A model generated the notes under the pieces. It did no database searches. It saw nothing but the letters and a program-made list of their open reading frames with translations, and was not told the origin of the DNA. Positions 16,170-24,400 of a stretch of DNA of 46,677 nucleotides are shown one piece after another. Origin of the DNA: Bacillota bacterium (lineage in GTDB: Bacteria; Bacillota; Sulfobacillia; Sulfobacillales; Sulfobacillaceae); the NCBI GenBank assembly GCA_021806205.1, contig JAJZXX010000029.1:1-46677 (forward strand), read 5' to 3'. Made by a program: the position numbers and the translations under genes. Position 1 is the stretch's first letter, and each line of letters starts with the position of its first letter.

Positions 16170-16235
16170 GAGGAAGAATAGCCATTCCTGGCTATCTTGA
16201 GAAAGTGGTTTGGGAATGGCATGGGGAGGTCGGCA

Positions 16236-17504
16236 ATGATGGATGACCGAAAACAGGAAGGGGCCGCGAACGACGCTGAGAACGAGATGCAAGCCGCGTT
16301 AAACATGGAGGAATCCCTGGGATTAGGTCTGGGGGGCGACGCCCGGGTGGGGGATATCCTGCATGGTCGGGTTGTGCATATTTCCCAAGATGACGTACTC
16401 GTCGACGTGGGCGCCAAGTCTGAAGGGATCATTCATCTTCGTGATTTAAGCCATCGCCGCGTAGATCGACCGGAAGAAGTTGTGCAATTGGGTGACGTGA
16501 TTGCTGTTTATGTATTGGGTCACGAGGGCGAAGAGGGCAGTCTTAAGCTGTCCAAGCGTCGTGCCGATGAAGAAGGGGCCTGGCAGCGGTTGGAAGCTGC
16601 GCAAGAGAACGGCGAAATTTTAGAAGCCCCTGTGGTCGAGGTTGTGAAAGGCGGCTTAGTGGCGGATGTGGGATTGCGCGGATTTATTCCCGCTTCGCTG
16701 ATTGCGCCGGGATTTGTGCATGACTTAGAACCATTTTTGGGAAAAAGCGTCCGTGTCCGCGTTATTGAGATTGACCGGCGTAAAAGGCGTGCCATCCTCT
16801 CCCGTAAGGATGTGTTAGCTGAAGAAACCCAAGCCAAAAAAGATGAAGTGTGGTCGGAAATTAAGGAGGGCCAGATTTGGGACGGGGTTGTTAAGAGCCT
16901 CACGGATTTTGGTGCGTTCATCGATTTGGGTGGGGTCGACGGGTTATTGCACATTAGCGAAATGTCGTGGAGCCGGATTGCGCATCCCTCTGAACTCTTG
17001 CAAGTGGGGCAGTCGATTCAAGTCAAGGTTATTCGTCTTAATCCCGAGAAAGGCAAGATAAGTTTGGGATTGCGGCAAATCCAGGGCAATCCCTGGGAGG
17101 ATGTCGCCAATCGCTTTCTCGAAGGGCACATTTATCGTGGCCGAGTGGTGCGTTTAGCGACATTTGGGGTGTTTGTGCAGTTGGAACCGGGTGTTGATGG
17201 GCTGGTGCATATTTCGCAATTAGCAGACTTTCGCGTAGGTGATCCCAAGGAAGTGGTTGAAGTCGGTGATGAAGTGGCTGTCAAAGTCTTGCATGTGGAT
17301 CCCGCGGCTAAACGCATTTCCCTCTCAAAACGGGACGCTGACGCCGAAGGCGGTCTATCTTCTCAGGCGGAACCCGATTTGAGGAGTGAGTCTGAGCCCA
17401 CCGCCGAGCAGAGTGCCGAAGCGGACAGCCCGCGAAGAATGGCGGCCTACCACGCAGGGGACTGGGAAGATGAGATCGCCGACGAAAGTGTTGATCATGA
17501 ATAA
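16236..17504 (+). CDS. rpsA: 30S ribosomal protein S1 homologue (four S1 domains)
   Basis: RNA-binding protein of the S1 family. From ATG 16236 (GGGGAGG about 8 bases upstream) the 422-aa product has four S1 repeats: near residues 35-105 (VGDILHGRVVHISQDDVLVD), 122-190 (VEVVKGGLVADVGLRGFIP), 207-278 (GQIWDGVVKSLTDFGAFIDL ... LLHISEMSW) and 293-365 (GHIYRGRVVRLATFGVFVQL ... LVHISQLAD). The C-terminal 60 residues are acidic and disordered. Four domains is the usual Firmicute form, shorter than the six-domain enterobacterial S1. In low-GC Firmicutes this homologue is not always essential in translation. Confidence 0.93.
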   Translation: MMDDRKQEGAANDAENEMQAALNMEESLGLGLGGDARVGDILHGRVVHISQDDVLVDVGAKSEGIIHLRDLSHRRVDRPEEVVQLGDVIAVYVLGHEGEEGSLKLSKRRADEEGAWQRLEAAQENGEILEAPVVEVVKGGLVADVGLRGFIPASLIAPGFVHDLEPFLGKSVRVRVIEIDRRKRRAILSRKDVLAEETQAKKDEVWSEIKEGQIWDGVVKSLTDFGAFIDLGGVDGLLHISEMSWSRIAHPSELLQVGQSIQVKVIRLNPEKGKISLGLRQIQGNPWEDVANRFLEGHIYRGRVVRLATFGVFVQLEPGVDGLVHISQLADFRVGDPKEVVEVGDEVAVKVLHVDPAAKRISLSKRDADAEGGLSSQAEPDLRSESEPTAEQSAEADSPRRMAAYHAGDWEDEIADESVDHE

Positions 17505-17886
17505 TTTACCGAGGTTTTGATTCGCATGGTGTGCCGAAGGTGTCTCCCGGGAGCCTTAATAAGATCGGCTAAGCGTTTATAGTTTGGGCGATAAATTTCG
17601 GGTGGGTTTTTCGTCCCTCTCGAATGGGAACTTTGGTGTGAAAAGTACAATGGCAGGGCGATATGATCCGCTATTGTCAACGGTCGATGACAACGATGTT
17701 GGTTAGAGTGTCCCCGATGGTGGCGCTGTCAATCATCTGGGGACGATCTTGATTTTGGTGGCGTTTTTAGGGCTGAGCCACGTGCAGAGTGGAATATCCC
17801 CCGGTCGTTCCGGATTGTCGTTTAAACCCCTAAGCCCGTATCTAACCGTAGACATACTTGATTCGAATGGACGCACATGACGGTCG
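17505..17886. other. Spacer between rpsA and pit
   Basis: No coding sequence is convincing. It contains a 10-bp palindrome (CTCCCGGGAG) soon after the rpsA stop, without a T-run, and otherwise mixed sequence. The pit control region begins at about 17887. Confidence 0.5.
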
Positions 17887-17938
17887 TTTACACAATATGT
17901 TAAGATTGTGTTAACATATGGTTAAGACAATGTTAAGA
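17887..17938 (+). promoter_or_regulatory. PhoP-box array upstream of pit
   Basis: Hexamers TTTACA (17887), TTAAGA (17900), TTAACA (17911), TTAAGA (17922) and TTAAGA (17933) lie on one strand; the last four are exactly 11 bp apart. The known Bacillus PhoP box is a direct repeat of TT(A/T/C)ACA-like hexamers with about five-base spacers, i.e. an 11-bp period on one helical face. The array ends two bases before the pit ribosome site and may overlap the promoter or start, so either activation or roadblock repression is possible. Confidence 0.72.
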
Positions 17939-17954
17939 ACGGAGGGTGACACCA

Positions 17955-18941
17955 TTGCCAGTTGTGTTTGCGGCCATCTTTATATTAATCATGGCGTTCA
18001 CCGCTCTATCCGGGGTGAATGATGGCGGCAACTTGGTCGGTACCTACCTGTCGTCGAGTCGGGTGAAGCCCTTCATATCGGTGTCTTTGTTGGTGGTCAG
18101 CATCCTAGCCGGACCGATTCTGTTTGGTACGAGGGTTTCTCACACCATTGCCGTGGAAATCGTTAATTTTCATACGGCGGGGCATCTTGTTTTGGTGATG
18201 GCTTTGTTGGGGGCTCTTCTCACGTTGGGGGTCACCTGGTACCTATCTATTCCGACAAGTGCGACATTGGCACTGGCAGGGGCGATGGTGGGAGCCGTGT
18301 TGCTGGAAGGCCATTGGGAGTGGATCCAGTGGGGTGGGATATTGAAAGTGGTAATCGGATTGGTAGGCTCGGTGGTTGTAGGATTCATGGCCGCATACGT
18401 GATCTCCCGCTTCTTATGGGTGGTCATGAAACGGTTTCCCGGGCTGGGATTTAGGGTAGGGAACGCGCAATGGGGCACGATTGTCCTCCAAGGTCTTGCG
18501 TATGGCGCTAACGATCAGGAAAAGGCTATCGGCTTAATGGCGGTGCTCGTGATGCTGGTGTCGCACCACACGCATTATACAGTGACATGGGTGGCGATCG
18601 TATTGCCCTGGCTGGCGTGGGTGCTTGGTCTCTTTGCCGGGGGACTTCGGATTGCCAAAACCGTCAGTGGACACATCTTTCGGCTGAGAGACGCGGCGCG
18701 CGTCAGCACTCAGATGGGTGCGGGACTCACGGTGGCAATGGCTGCCGTGTTGGGGCTTCCGGTCAGTACCACGCAGACCACCGATGGTAGTGTTTTTGGT
18801 ACGGGCGCCGCATTGAATCCCTACCAAGTGCGCTGGGGCACTGCGGGTAAATTTCTTCGGGTGTGGGCGCTAACCTTGCCGTTGGCGGTTGCACTCGGTG
18901 GAGTAGTGATGGGCGGAGCGCGTTTGATTCAAGCAATGTAG
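17955..18941 (+). CDS. pit: Inorganic phosphate transporter, PiT family
   Basis: PiT proteins import phosphate (usually as a neutral metal-phosphate) with protons or sodium. The protein has about ten hydrophobic segments and the two inverted PiT signatures: SGVNDGGNLVGTYLSS near the N-terminus and YGANDQEKAIGLMAVL in the middle, plus VSTTQTTDGSVFGTG. Start TTG 17955 has GGAGGG eight bases upstream; GTG 17946 overlaps that site. The first signature reads GVND rather than the usual GAND. The downstream PhoU-like gene is the common partner. Confidence 0.93.
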   Translation: MPVVFAAIFILIMAFTALSGVNDGGNLVGTYLSSSRVKPFISVSLLVVSILAGPILFGTRVSHTIAVEIVNFHTAGHLVLVMALLGALLTLGVTWYLSIPTSATLALAGAMVGAVLLEGHWEWIQWGGILKVVIGLVGSVVVGFMAAYVISRFLWVVMKRFPGLGFRVGNAQWGTIVLQGLAYGANDQEKAIGLMAVLVMLVSHHTHYTVTWVAIVLPWLAWVLGLFAGGLRIAKTVSGHIFRLRDAARVSTQMGAGLTVAMAAVLGLPVSTTQTTDGSVFGTGAALNPYQVRWGTAGKFLRVWALTLPLAVALGGVVMGGARLIQAM

Positions 18942-18958
18942 AAGGGAGATGGGCATAG

Positions 18959-19588
18959 ATGCGTTGGCGAGATTTACTCACAGGCACGCATGATAGTTTT
19001 CCGCAATTATTATCCAGACAGTTGGAAGAGGCACTATTAATTGTTGATAGCGTCTTTCAATATATGGTAGCTCCGGGTGAGGACCAAAAAGAAGCCATCG
19101 CGCAAATGGCGAGTGACCAAGAACACCGGGCCGATGCCGTGCGTAAGGAGCTCATGGACCGGCTGTCCCAAACCTTTGTCACACCTTTTGATCGGGAGGA
19201 CATCAATGAGTTGTCGCGTGCCATAGACGACATTGCCGATTATGCGGAGAACACCATTAAAGAAATCCGACTTTATGAAGTTGACCCGGATGAGGCTATG
19301 AAGCAGATGGTGCGCACTTTATTCGAGGCGGTCGGATGCCTGGCCGAAGCCGTGGCAACGCTCGGCCAAGACGGTCTGGCGAGTAATCGTCACGCCCTAG
19401 TCGCCAAGTCGTTGGAGAACAAAATGGAGGGTCTCTATCGTCGGGCTATCGCAGATTTCTCTTCCGATACGCCGGTTCATTACCTCATTAAGATGCGTGA
19501 AGTCTACCGCCATCTCTCCAATGCGGCCGACCGCGTTGACTTGGCAGCCAATGTGATTAATGCTATCGTCGTCAAAAAAAATCTCTAG
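18959..19588 (+). CDS. PhoU-like DUF47 protein, Pit accessory
   Basis: DUF47 proteins are PhoU-like helical bundles encoded next to pit and thought to modulate phosphate transport. The 209-aa product shows the family pattern: EHRADAVRKELMDRL, VTPFDREDINELSRAIDDIADY and MREVYRHLSNAADRVDLAANVI. The acidic D/E residues that bind metal clusters in PhoU are present in the DREDI and DDIADY parts. ATG 18959 follows GAAGGGAG, 17 bp after the pit stop, so the two are one operon. Confidence 0.93.
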   Translation: MRWRDLLTGTHDSFPQLLSRQLEEALLIVDSVFQYMVAPGEDQKEAIAQMASDQEHRADAVRKELMDRLSQTFVTPFDREDINELSRAIDDIADYAENTIKEIRLYEVDPDEAMKQMVRTLFEAVGCLAEAVATLGQDGLASNRHALVAKSLENKMEGLYRRAIADFSSDTPVHYLIKMREVYRHLSNAADRVDLAANVINAIVVKKNL

Positions 19589-19819
19589 ATTGGTCAAAGT
19601 CGATTGGCTGGCAGCCATCAATACCGCGCGCGTATTAACCTGGACGAATTCTTTGCATGAACGCGCTGGAGGGCACTGGACCGCGACGGGAAATCGCTGA
19701 CGCATTAAAGGCCCTGCATTTCACGTTGAAAACGGGGGACAGTCCCGTCGAAGACCTCATCTGAAAGGACCGGGAGCGGCTCGAAAAGGCAACTGCCCAC
19801 TATTCTGTTGGCGCCTCTT

Positions 19820-20337
19820 GGAGATGACCTAGCCAGTCCGCCGCCTACCGCCTTGGCGCCCGCAGATATCGCCGCCTTGCCAAGCAAAAACCAGCCCGGC
19901 AAGTTAGGGGCACCCGTTTTGGGCGGCGCGATGGCCAACGTATCCCATTTTCAAAGGGCGAACCCATGGTTGGTCTATCGGGAAACGACCTGGGGATGGC
20001 ATTGCAGGGAAAAACTTTCGCCTGCCGGCGAGCGCTTTATATTCCCATCGCTAAAGCGTGGGGTTTTAGGGCGCGGTTGATAACGATTGACAGAAGTTTC
20101 CCCTTCCGTAAACGGTGTGGATGCTTCGGCCACATCCTGCCGAACAGGACGCTCACCGTCCGCACCTGGACGGGCTCCAAATGTGGAAAGACTCCTGACC
20201 GCGATATACAATCAATGTTGCGCAGCACCTTAGCCGCCGGGCCGGCGGTGTTAGTTTGCGGAAAAGCCGTCAGACCCGAGCGCAAGCGCTCTTGGCGGCC
20301 GGGTAAGCCTCGACCAAGCAGGAAAGCCCCCTCGTGA
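19820..20337 (+). pseudogene. tnpB: TnpB remnant, second lineage
   Basis: Near 19850 the frame reads AAYRLGARRYRRLAKQKP, which resembles the middle of TnpB, and from 19966 it encodes a recognisable C-terminus: IPIAKAWGFRARLITIDRSF, then a decayed zinc finger (KRCGCFGHILPN, GSKCGKTPDRD) and LRSTLAAGPAVLVCG. A cysteine expected before SKCG is lost (GSKCG for CPKCG), the RuvC-II part is absent, and a stop (TGA) lies near 19825. The C-terminus ends at 20337 and is followed by a typical right-end hairpin. The sequence differs from the intact tnpB just downstream, so this is another element. Confidence 0.78.
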
Positions 20338-20345
20338 TAGGGGAA

Positions 20346-20376
20346 TCCCCGGCTTGAGCCCTGGGGAGGATCGCAA
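20346..20376 (+). other. Right-end hairpin of IS200/IS605-type element
   Basis: TCCCC-GGC-TTGA-GCC-CT-GGGGA forms a stem-loop (20346-20367) right after the TnpB remnant, followed by GGATCGCAA. IS200/IS605 right ends end in such a hairpin plus a short conserved tail, and in TnpB systems this is also the 3' scaffold of the omega RNA next to the guide. The intact tnpB starts 35 bases later. Confidence 0.6.
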
Positions 20377-20411
20377 TACCCAGAACTTTACCGGAACTCT
20401 ATAATGAAATT

Positions 20412-21563
20412 ATGGTAATCCTAGAGTACAAAGCCTACGGAAAGTCGAAACAGTTCCCGGCGGTGGACGAGGCCCCCCGCACGGCCCGGTTCCTCCGCAA
20501 TAAGGCTCTGCACGACTGGATGGATAACAAAGGTGTCGGCAAGTATGGTCTCAGCAAGTGCTGCAAGGTCCTTGCCGCGGAATTTCCCTTCGTGGACAAG
20601 CTGAATAGCCTGGCGAGGCAGGCCGCTGCCCATCGGGCATGGGGTGCCATCGCCCACTTCTATGATCACGTGAAGAAGAATAAGCCCGGCAAAAAGGGGT
20701 CCCCGCGGTTCAGGAAGCGGGCCCACTCGGTGGAATATAAGACTTTCGGGGGGAAGTTGGCTCCCGATCGGAAGCGGATCCCGTTCACGGACGGCCCCGC
20801 GATCGGATCGCTTAAACTCAAGGGTACTCGGGATCTGTCCACCGTCCGTGAGGACCAGACCAAGCGAGTCCGTATCATTCGCCGGGCCGACGGCTACTAT
20901 GTTCAGTTCGGCGTAGCCGTAGAACGCCGACAAGTGGTCTCCCCCTCGCAGGCCACCATTGGTTTGGATGTAGGCCTGGAGCGTTTCTATACGGACTCAA
21001 CGGCCCAAAAGGTGGACAATCCCCGCTTTCTTTGGAAGGCTGCGAAAAAGCTCAAGAAACTCCCGCGAAGGGTGCGTCGGAAGAAGAAGGGCTCCAAGAA
21101 CCGACGGAAAACGATTAACCGTTTAGCCCGTGTGCATTTGCAGGTCGAGAGGCGGCGTACAGACTGCGTCGTCCGGTCTAACGACCTGGTCGCCTGCGAA
21201 GACCTACCAATTCGGAACCTGGTCAAGAATGGCAGGCTCGCTAAGCGCATCAGCGATGCCGCCTGGGGAGCGTTCCGGCGGTGGTGGGAAGTCTACGGCC
21301 AGGGGGCCGTGGCCGGGCCGCCGCAGTACACCCGCCAGAAATGCTCCGAGTGCGGCGCGACGGTGATGAAGGCGCTCACCGAGCGTACCCCCCGGTGTCC
21401 GCGCTGTCGCACAGTCCTGGACCGTGACCAGAACGCGGCGATCAACATTGTCCGGCTCGGTCGGGAACAGGTAGGACGGGGCACGCCCGAACCCAACGCT
21501 TGGGGAGAGGGGACCTCTACCGGTCAGGGTAGCGATACCTTAGGCGGCAGGCCTCCTCATTGA
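20412..21563 (+). CDS. tnpB: TnpB, RNA-guided endonuclease of an IS1341-type element
   Basis: TnpB is the programmable nuclease of IS200/IS605-superfamily elements, guided by an omega RNA from the element's right end. The 383-aa frame is open. RuvC residues: D186 (IGLDVGLERF), E263 (VACEDLPIRN) and D339 (DRDQNAAINI). Zinc-finger cysteines are at 311, 314, 329 and 332. Two short gaps against the usual family pattern are suspected: after RRRTD (residue 251), where about ten residues normally precede the VRSNDLVA strand, and at VYGQGAVAGPPQYT (295-307), where about five are missing. It may thus be inactive although unbroken. No tnpA is nearby, as in IS1341-type elements. Start ATG 20412. Confidence 0.92.
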   Translation: MVILEYKAYGKSKQFPAVDEAPRTARFLRNKALHDWMDNKGVGKYGLSKCCKVLAAEFPFVDKLNSLARQAAAHRAWGAIAHFYDHVKKNKPGKKGSPRFRKRAHSVEYKTFGGKLAPDRKRIPFTDGPAIGSLKLKGTRDLSTVREDQTKRVRIIRRADGYYVQFGVAVERRQVVSPSQATIGLDVGLERFYTDSTAQKVDNPRFLWKAAKKLKKLPRRVRRKKKGSKNRRKTINRLARVHLQVERRRTDCVVRSNDLVACEDLPIRNLVKNGRLAKRISDAAWGAFRRWWEVYGQGAVAGPPQYTRQKCSECGATVMKALTERTPRCPRCRTVLDRDQNAAINIVRLGREQVGRGTPEPNAWGEGTSTGQGSDTLGGRPPH

Positions 21564-21628
21564 GCCAAGAATCCCCACCAGTATTCGCCGTAAAGCTCGC
21601 CGGACCATGGTCCGGGGGGAGTGTCAAA
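21564..21628 (+). mobile_element. Right end of the tnpB element
   Basis: After the tnpB stop a CCCC tract is followed by the perfect palindrome CGGACCATGGTCCG (21601-21614) and the tail GGGGAGTGTCAA, a typical IS200/IS605 right-end hairpin and terminus. The tail recurs at 33301-33312 on the other strand. The element therefore spans roughly 20390-21628; its left end was not fixed. The right end abuts the ribosome site of the oxidoreductase gene. Confidence 0.65.
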
Positions 21629-21645
21629 ACAGTGGAGGTGTCGAT

Positions 21646-22641
21646 ATGGCCAATCGCGTGGTGTATTTCATCAAAAGGCCGACAGGCATGGTAACAAAAG
21701 ACGTATTTGAGGTGCGTGAGCAACCCATTCCTGAGGTGGTGGATCCGGGTGACATACTGGTGGAAAGTGTTTATGCTTCGGTCGACCCCTATATGCGGGG
21801 GCGAATGTCCGACAGAAAATCTTATACGGCCCCATTTGCCCTGAACATGCCTATGCAAGGGGGAATGGTAGGGCGGATCGTTCAGAGCAGGAGCGGCGAT
21901 GTTGAGGTTGGAAGCTTCGTGTTCGGGGTTTGGCCCTGGGCGGATTACTGGGTGGTCCCACTTCGGGCCGTGCGTGTGCTAGATCCTGATCTCCCGCCCA
22001 CAACCGCCCTGGGGGTCTTGGGCTTGACCGGGCTCACTGCGTACATTGGACTAACTAAGATTGGCCAGGCAAGGTCTAAAGAGCATTTAGTGGTGTCGGC
22101 AGCAGCGGGAGGGGTGGGTAGCCTGGCCGGACAAATCGGGCGTCTTTTGGGACTGCATGTCGTTGGTGTGGCGGGCGGACCGGAAAAGTGCCAGTGGCTT
22201 GTCTCCGAACTGGAGTTTGATGCGGCGGTTGACTACAAAACCACTCAGTTTCAAAAGAGCCTTTCTGATGTCGTTGACGGTGTGGACGTGTATTTTGATA
22301 ATGTAGGGGGACTGGTGACTGACGTCGTGATGGGATCCCTCAATCCCCACGCCCGCATTGTGGTGTGCGGACAGATTGCCCTCTATAATCAGGCTCAGCC
22401 GACGCATGAACGGTCCCGCTTTGCCGATTTATTGACCAACCGGGCCATGGCGACGGGCTTTATCGTTGGCGAACATCAGGACGCATATCCGCGGGCCTTG
22501 GAGCAGTTGTCTCAATGGTACCGATCGGGTCAATTAAAATCGGAGGAACATATCGTTCGGGGATTTGAGGAGCTAGTTCCCGCATTTTTGGGTCTGTTTG
22601 AAGGGATTAATCGCGGCAAACTTATCGTTCAACTGCGTTAA
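21646..22641 (+). CDS. NADP-dependent oxidoreductase, MDR family (CurA/YfmJ type)
   Basis: Medium-chain dehydrogenase/reductase of the leukotriene-B4-dehydrogenase/CurA type, which reduces enone or quinone-like double bonds using NADPH. Motifs: DPYMRGRMSD near residue 47, the Rossmann loop VSAAAGGVGSLAGQIGRLLG, AVDYKT, VYFDNVGG and MATGFIVGEH. There are no structural-zinc cysteines, as expected. ATG 21646 has GGAGG eight bases upstream; this site begins just past the tnpB element's right end, so the element may have replaced the native promoter. Substrate unknown. Confidence 0.92.
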   Translation: MANRVVYFIKRPTGMVTKDVFEVREQPIPEVVDPGDILVESVYASVDPYMRGRMSDRKSYTAPFALNMPMQGGMVGRIVQSRSGDVEVGSFVFGVWPWADYWVVPLRAVRVLDPDLPPTTALGVLGLTGLTAYIGLTKIGQARSKEHLVVSAAAGGVGSLAGQIGRLLGLHVVGVAGGPEKCQWLVSELEFDAAVDYKTTQFQKSLSDVVDGVDVYFDNVGGLVTDVVMGSLNPHARIVVCGQIALYNQAQPTHERSRFADLLTNRAMATGFIVGEHQDAYPRALEQLSQWYRSGQLKSEEHIVRGFEELVPAFLGLFEGINRGKLIVQLR

Positions 22642-22652
22642 GGGGTGGGTGA

Positions 22653-23126
22653 ATGAATACGGGACTTTCCCGAGTTCGCACGATTCTCGAAGCCGAGGGT
22701 TTGGGTGAACGCTTATACGAACTCTTGGAGAGCGCTCACACGGCGGCCGAGGCAGCTATACTCTTGAGGGTTGGTGTGGCGGAGATTGCCAAGTCCATCG
22801 TATTTCGAGCGAATCTTAGTGGCCGGGCGATAACGGTGGTGGGTCGGGGCGACCGCCGCGTCAACATTCAACGTCTCGGCGATCATGTCGGGGAGCCAGT
22901 GGCGCGGGCTGATCCCGAGTGGGTTCGACAGGTTACCGGGTACCCAATTGGAGGGGTGTCCCCAGTGGGACAACCGCCAGACGTGGTGGTGCTGATTGAC
23001 GGAGCTTTAGTGGAATTCCCCTGGGTATATGCTGCAGCTGGGCATCCCAATGCGGTATTCCGGGTGTCACCCACGGAGCTGGTCCGACTTTCCCGCGGAA
23101 CCGTCGTAGACGAATTATGCAATTAA
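22653..23126 (+). CDS. YbaK/ProX-type aminoacyl-tRNA deacylase
   Basis: YbaK-domain proteins hydrolyse mischarged aminoacyl-tRNAs in trans. The 157-aa product shows the family pattern: HTAAEAAILLRVGVAEIAKSIVF with the conserved IAKSIVFR lysine, VGRGDRRVN, TGYPIGGVSPVGQ (the GxxxGGVxP loop) and AAGHPNAVFRVSPTELVRLS. Length is normal for a free-standing YbaK. It starts 11 bp after the oxidoreductase stop and is probably in the same transcript. Which tRNA it edits cannot be told. Confidence 0.92.
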   Translation: MNTGLSRVRTILEAEGLGERLYELLESAHTAAEAAILLRVGVAEIAKSIVFRANLSGRAITVVGRGDRRVNIQRLGDHVGEPVARADPEWVRQVTGYPIGGVSPVGQPPDVVVLIDGALVEFPWVYAAAGHPNAVFRVSPTELVRLSRGTVVDELCN

Positions 23127-23470
23127 GCCCAAAGAATTCCTTCGATGCTAAACGGATCGTCTGTCAGATGCCCAGGATATCGCCGAAATTGCTGCCCGCA
23201 TAACAGCAATGTGGTACAAAGCAATCCCAGGGTCTTGACCCAGAAAGCTCCACGGATGAAACTGGTCAACGCCGCCAGCCGGCGCTGATCCCATTAAGAT
23301 AGCGACAAAAGTGAGGACCCCATGGGTAAGGCTAGACCGCTTTCGGGGTTCAAATTGGCCGATTAAGATCGGTGAACGTCCAGGTCACGGTAAGGGGACC
23401 GAACAGTCGAAGAGTCTATGTCCATGGTATATCATAGGATGCAGGCTCTGGCGCGATAGGGGGAGAATCT
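23127..23470. other. Spacer upstream of the ABC transporter operon
   Basis: No gene, RNA or insertion sequence was recognised. It must hold the promoter of the ABC operon. A possible -10-like TATATCAT is near 23428, but no matching -35 was found. Confidence 0.5.
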
Positions 23471-24400
23471 GTGTCGGACACCGTGGTGATGGCAAAACGT
23501 CTGGTTAAGCGGTTTGGTGCGTTTGAGGCAGTTCGGGGAATAGACTTTACCATTGCTTTGGGAGAATGTTTTGGATTGTTAGGCCCCAATGGGGCGGGAA
23601 AGTCCAGCACTATACGCATGATTTGCTGCCTTACGGATGTGAGTCAGGGCACACTCACGGTGCTGGGGTGGCCGGCTCATCCAGGTCAACGCGCCGTCAA
23701 GCGACAACTGGGCGTGGTGGCTCAGGATGATAATCTCGATCCGTCACTGACCGTGCGCGAAAACACTGAGATTCACGGCCGGTTTTATGGATTGGACTCT
23801 TGCGAAGCCCGACGACGATCCGATGAATTGTTAGCTTTTATGCAGCTGGAAGGGCGGGCCAACGAGCAGGTCCGGGCCTTGTCTGGAGGCATGCGGCGAC
23901 GTTTGGTAATTGCCCGGGCTCTCATGGGTAACCCGCGGCTCTTAATTTTGGATGAGCCTACGACGGGCCTGGATCCCCAAGCTCGCCTTTTAGTCTGGGG
24001 CAAGATCAACGAATTGAAGCGCCAGGGCGTAACCATATTGTTGACCACGCATTATATGGATGAAGCCGAAAGGCTGTGTGACCAACTGGTCGTAGTGGAC
24101 CACGGAGAGATTTTAGAGCGGGGTAGTCCCGGCGACTTGATTCACCGGGTGGTCGGTGATGATTGCTTGGAAGTGCCCGGAGTTGACGAGAGGCAAGCTC
24201 GGGCCATGGCCCAGTTTTTAGATGATTACCCGGTTTGGACAGACCGTCAAGCCGACTCGCTGTTAGTCTATGGGGGCCAAATGGATGAGGTGATTGACCA
24301 GCTTCACTGGAAAAACCTGTTACCTCGAACTTATTATCGGCGTAGGGCTAGTTTGGAAGATGTTTTTTTAAAATTGACCGGAAGGGAGCTGCGCGATTAG
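23471..24400 (+). CDS. ABC transporter ATP-binding protein (NodI/DrrA type)
   Basis: ATPase of an ABC-2 exporter. Walker A GPNGAGKSS is at residues 38-46, signature LSGGMRRRL, Walker B LLILDEPTTGLDPQ and H-loop TTHYMDEAERLCDQL. The C-terminal extension of about 80 residues is typical of the DrrA/NodI branch. GTG 23471 is preceded by GGGGGAGAA. The stop overlaps the permease start by one base. Substrate unknown; drug, lipid or oligosaccharide export are all possible in this branch. Confidence 0.95.
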   Translation: MSDTVVMAKRLVKRFGAFEAVRGIDFTIALGECFGLLGPNGAGKSSTIRMICCLTDVSQGTLTVLGWPAHPGQRAVKRQLGVVAQDDNLDPSLTVRENTEIHGRFYGLDSCEARRRSDELLAFMQLEGRANEQVRALSGGMRRRLVIARALMGNPRLLILDEPTTGLDPQARLLVWGKINELKRQGVTILLTTHYMDEAERLCDQLVVVDHGEILERGSPGDLIHRVVGDDCLEVPGVDERQARAMAQFLDDYPVWTDRQADSLLVYGGQMDEVIDQLHWKNLLPRTYYRRRASLEDVFLKLTGRELRD

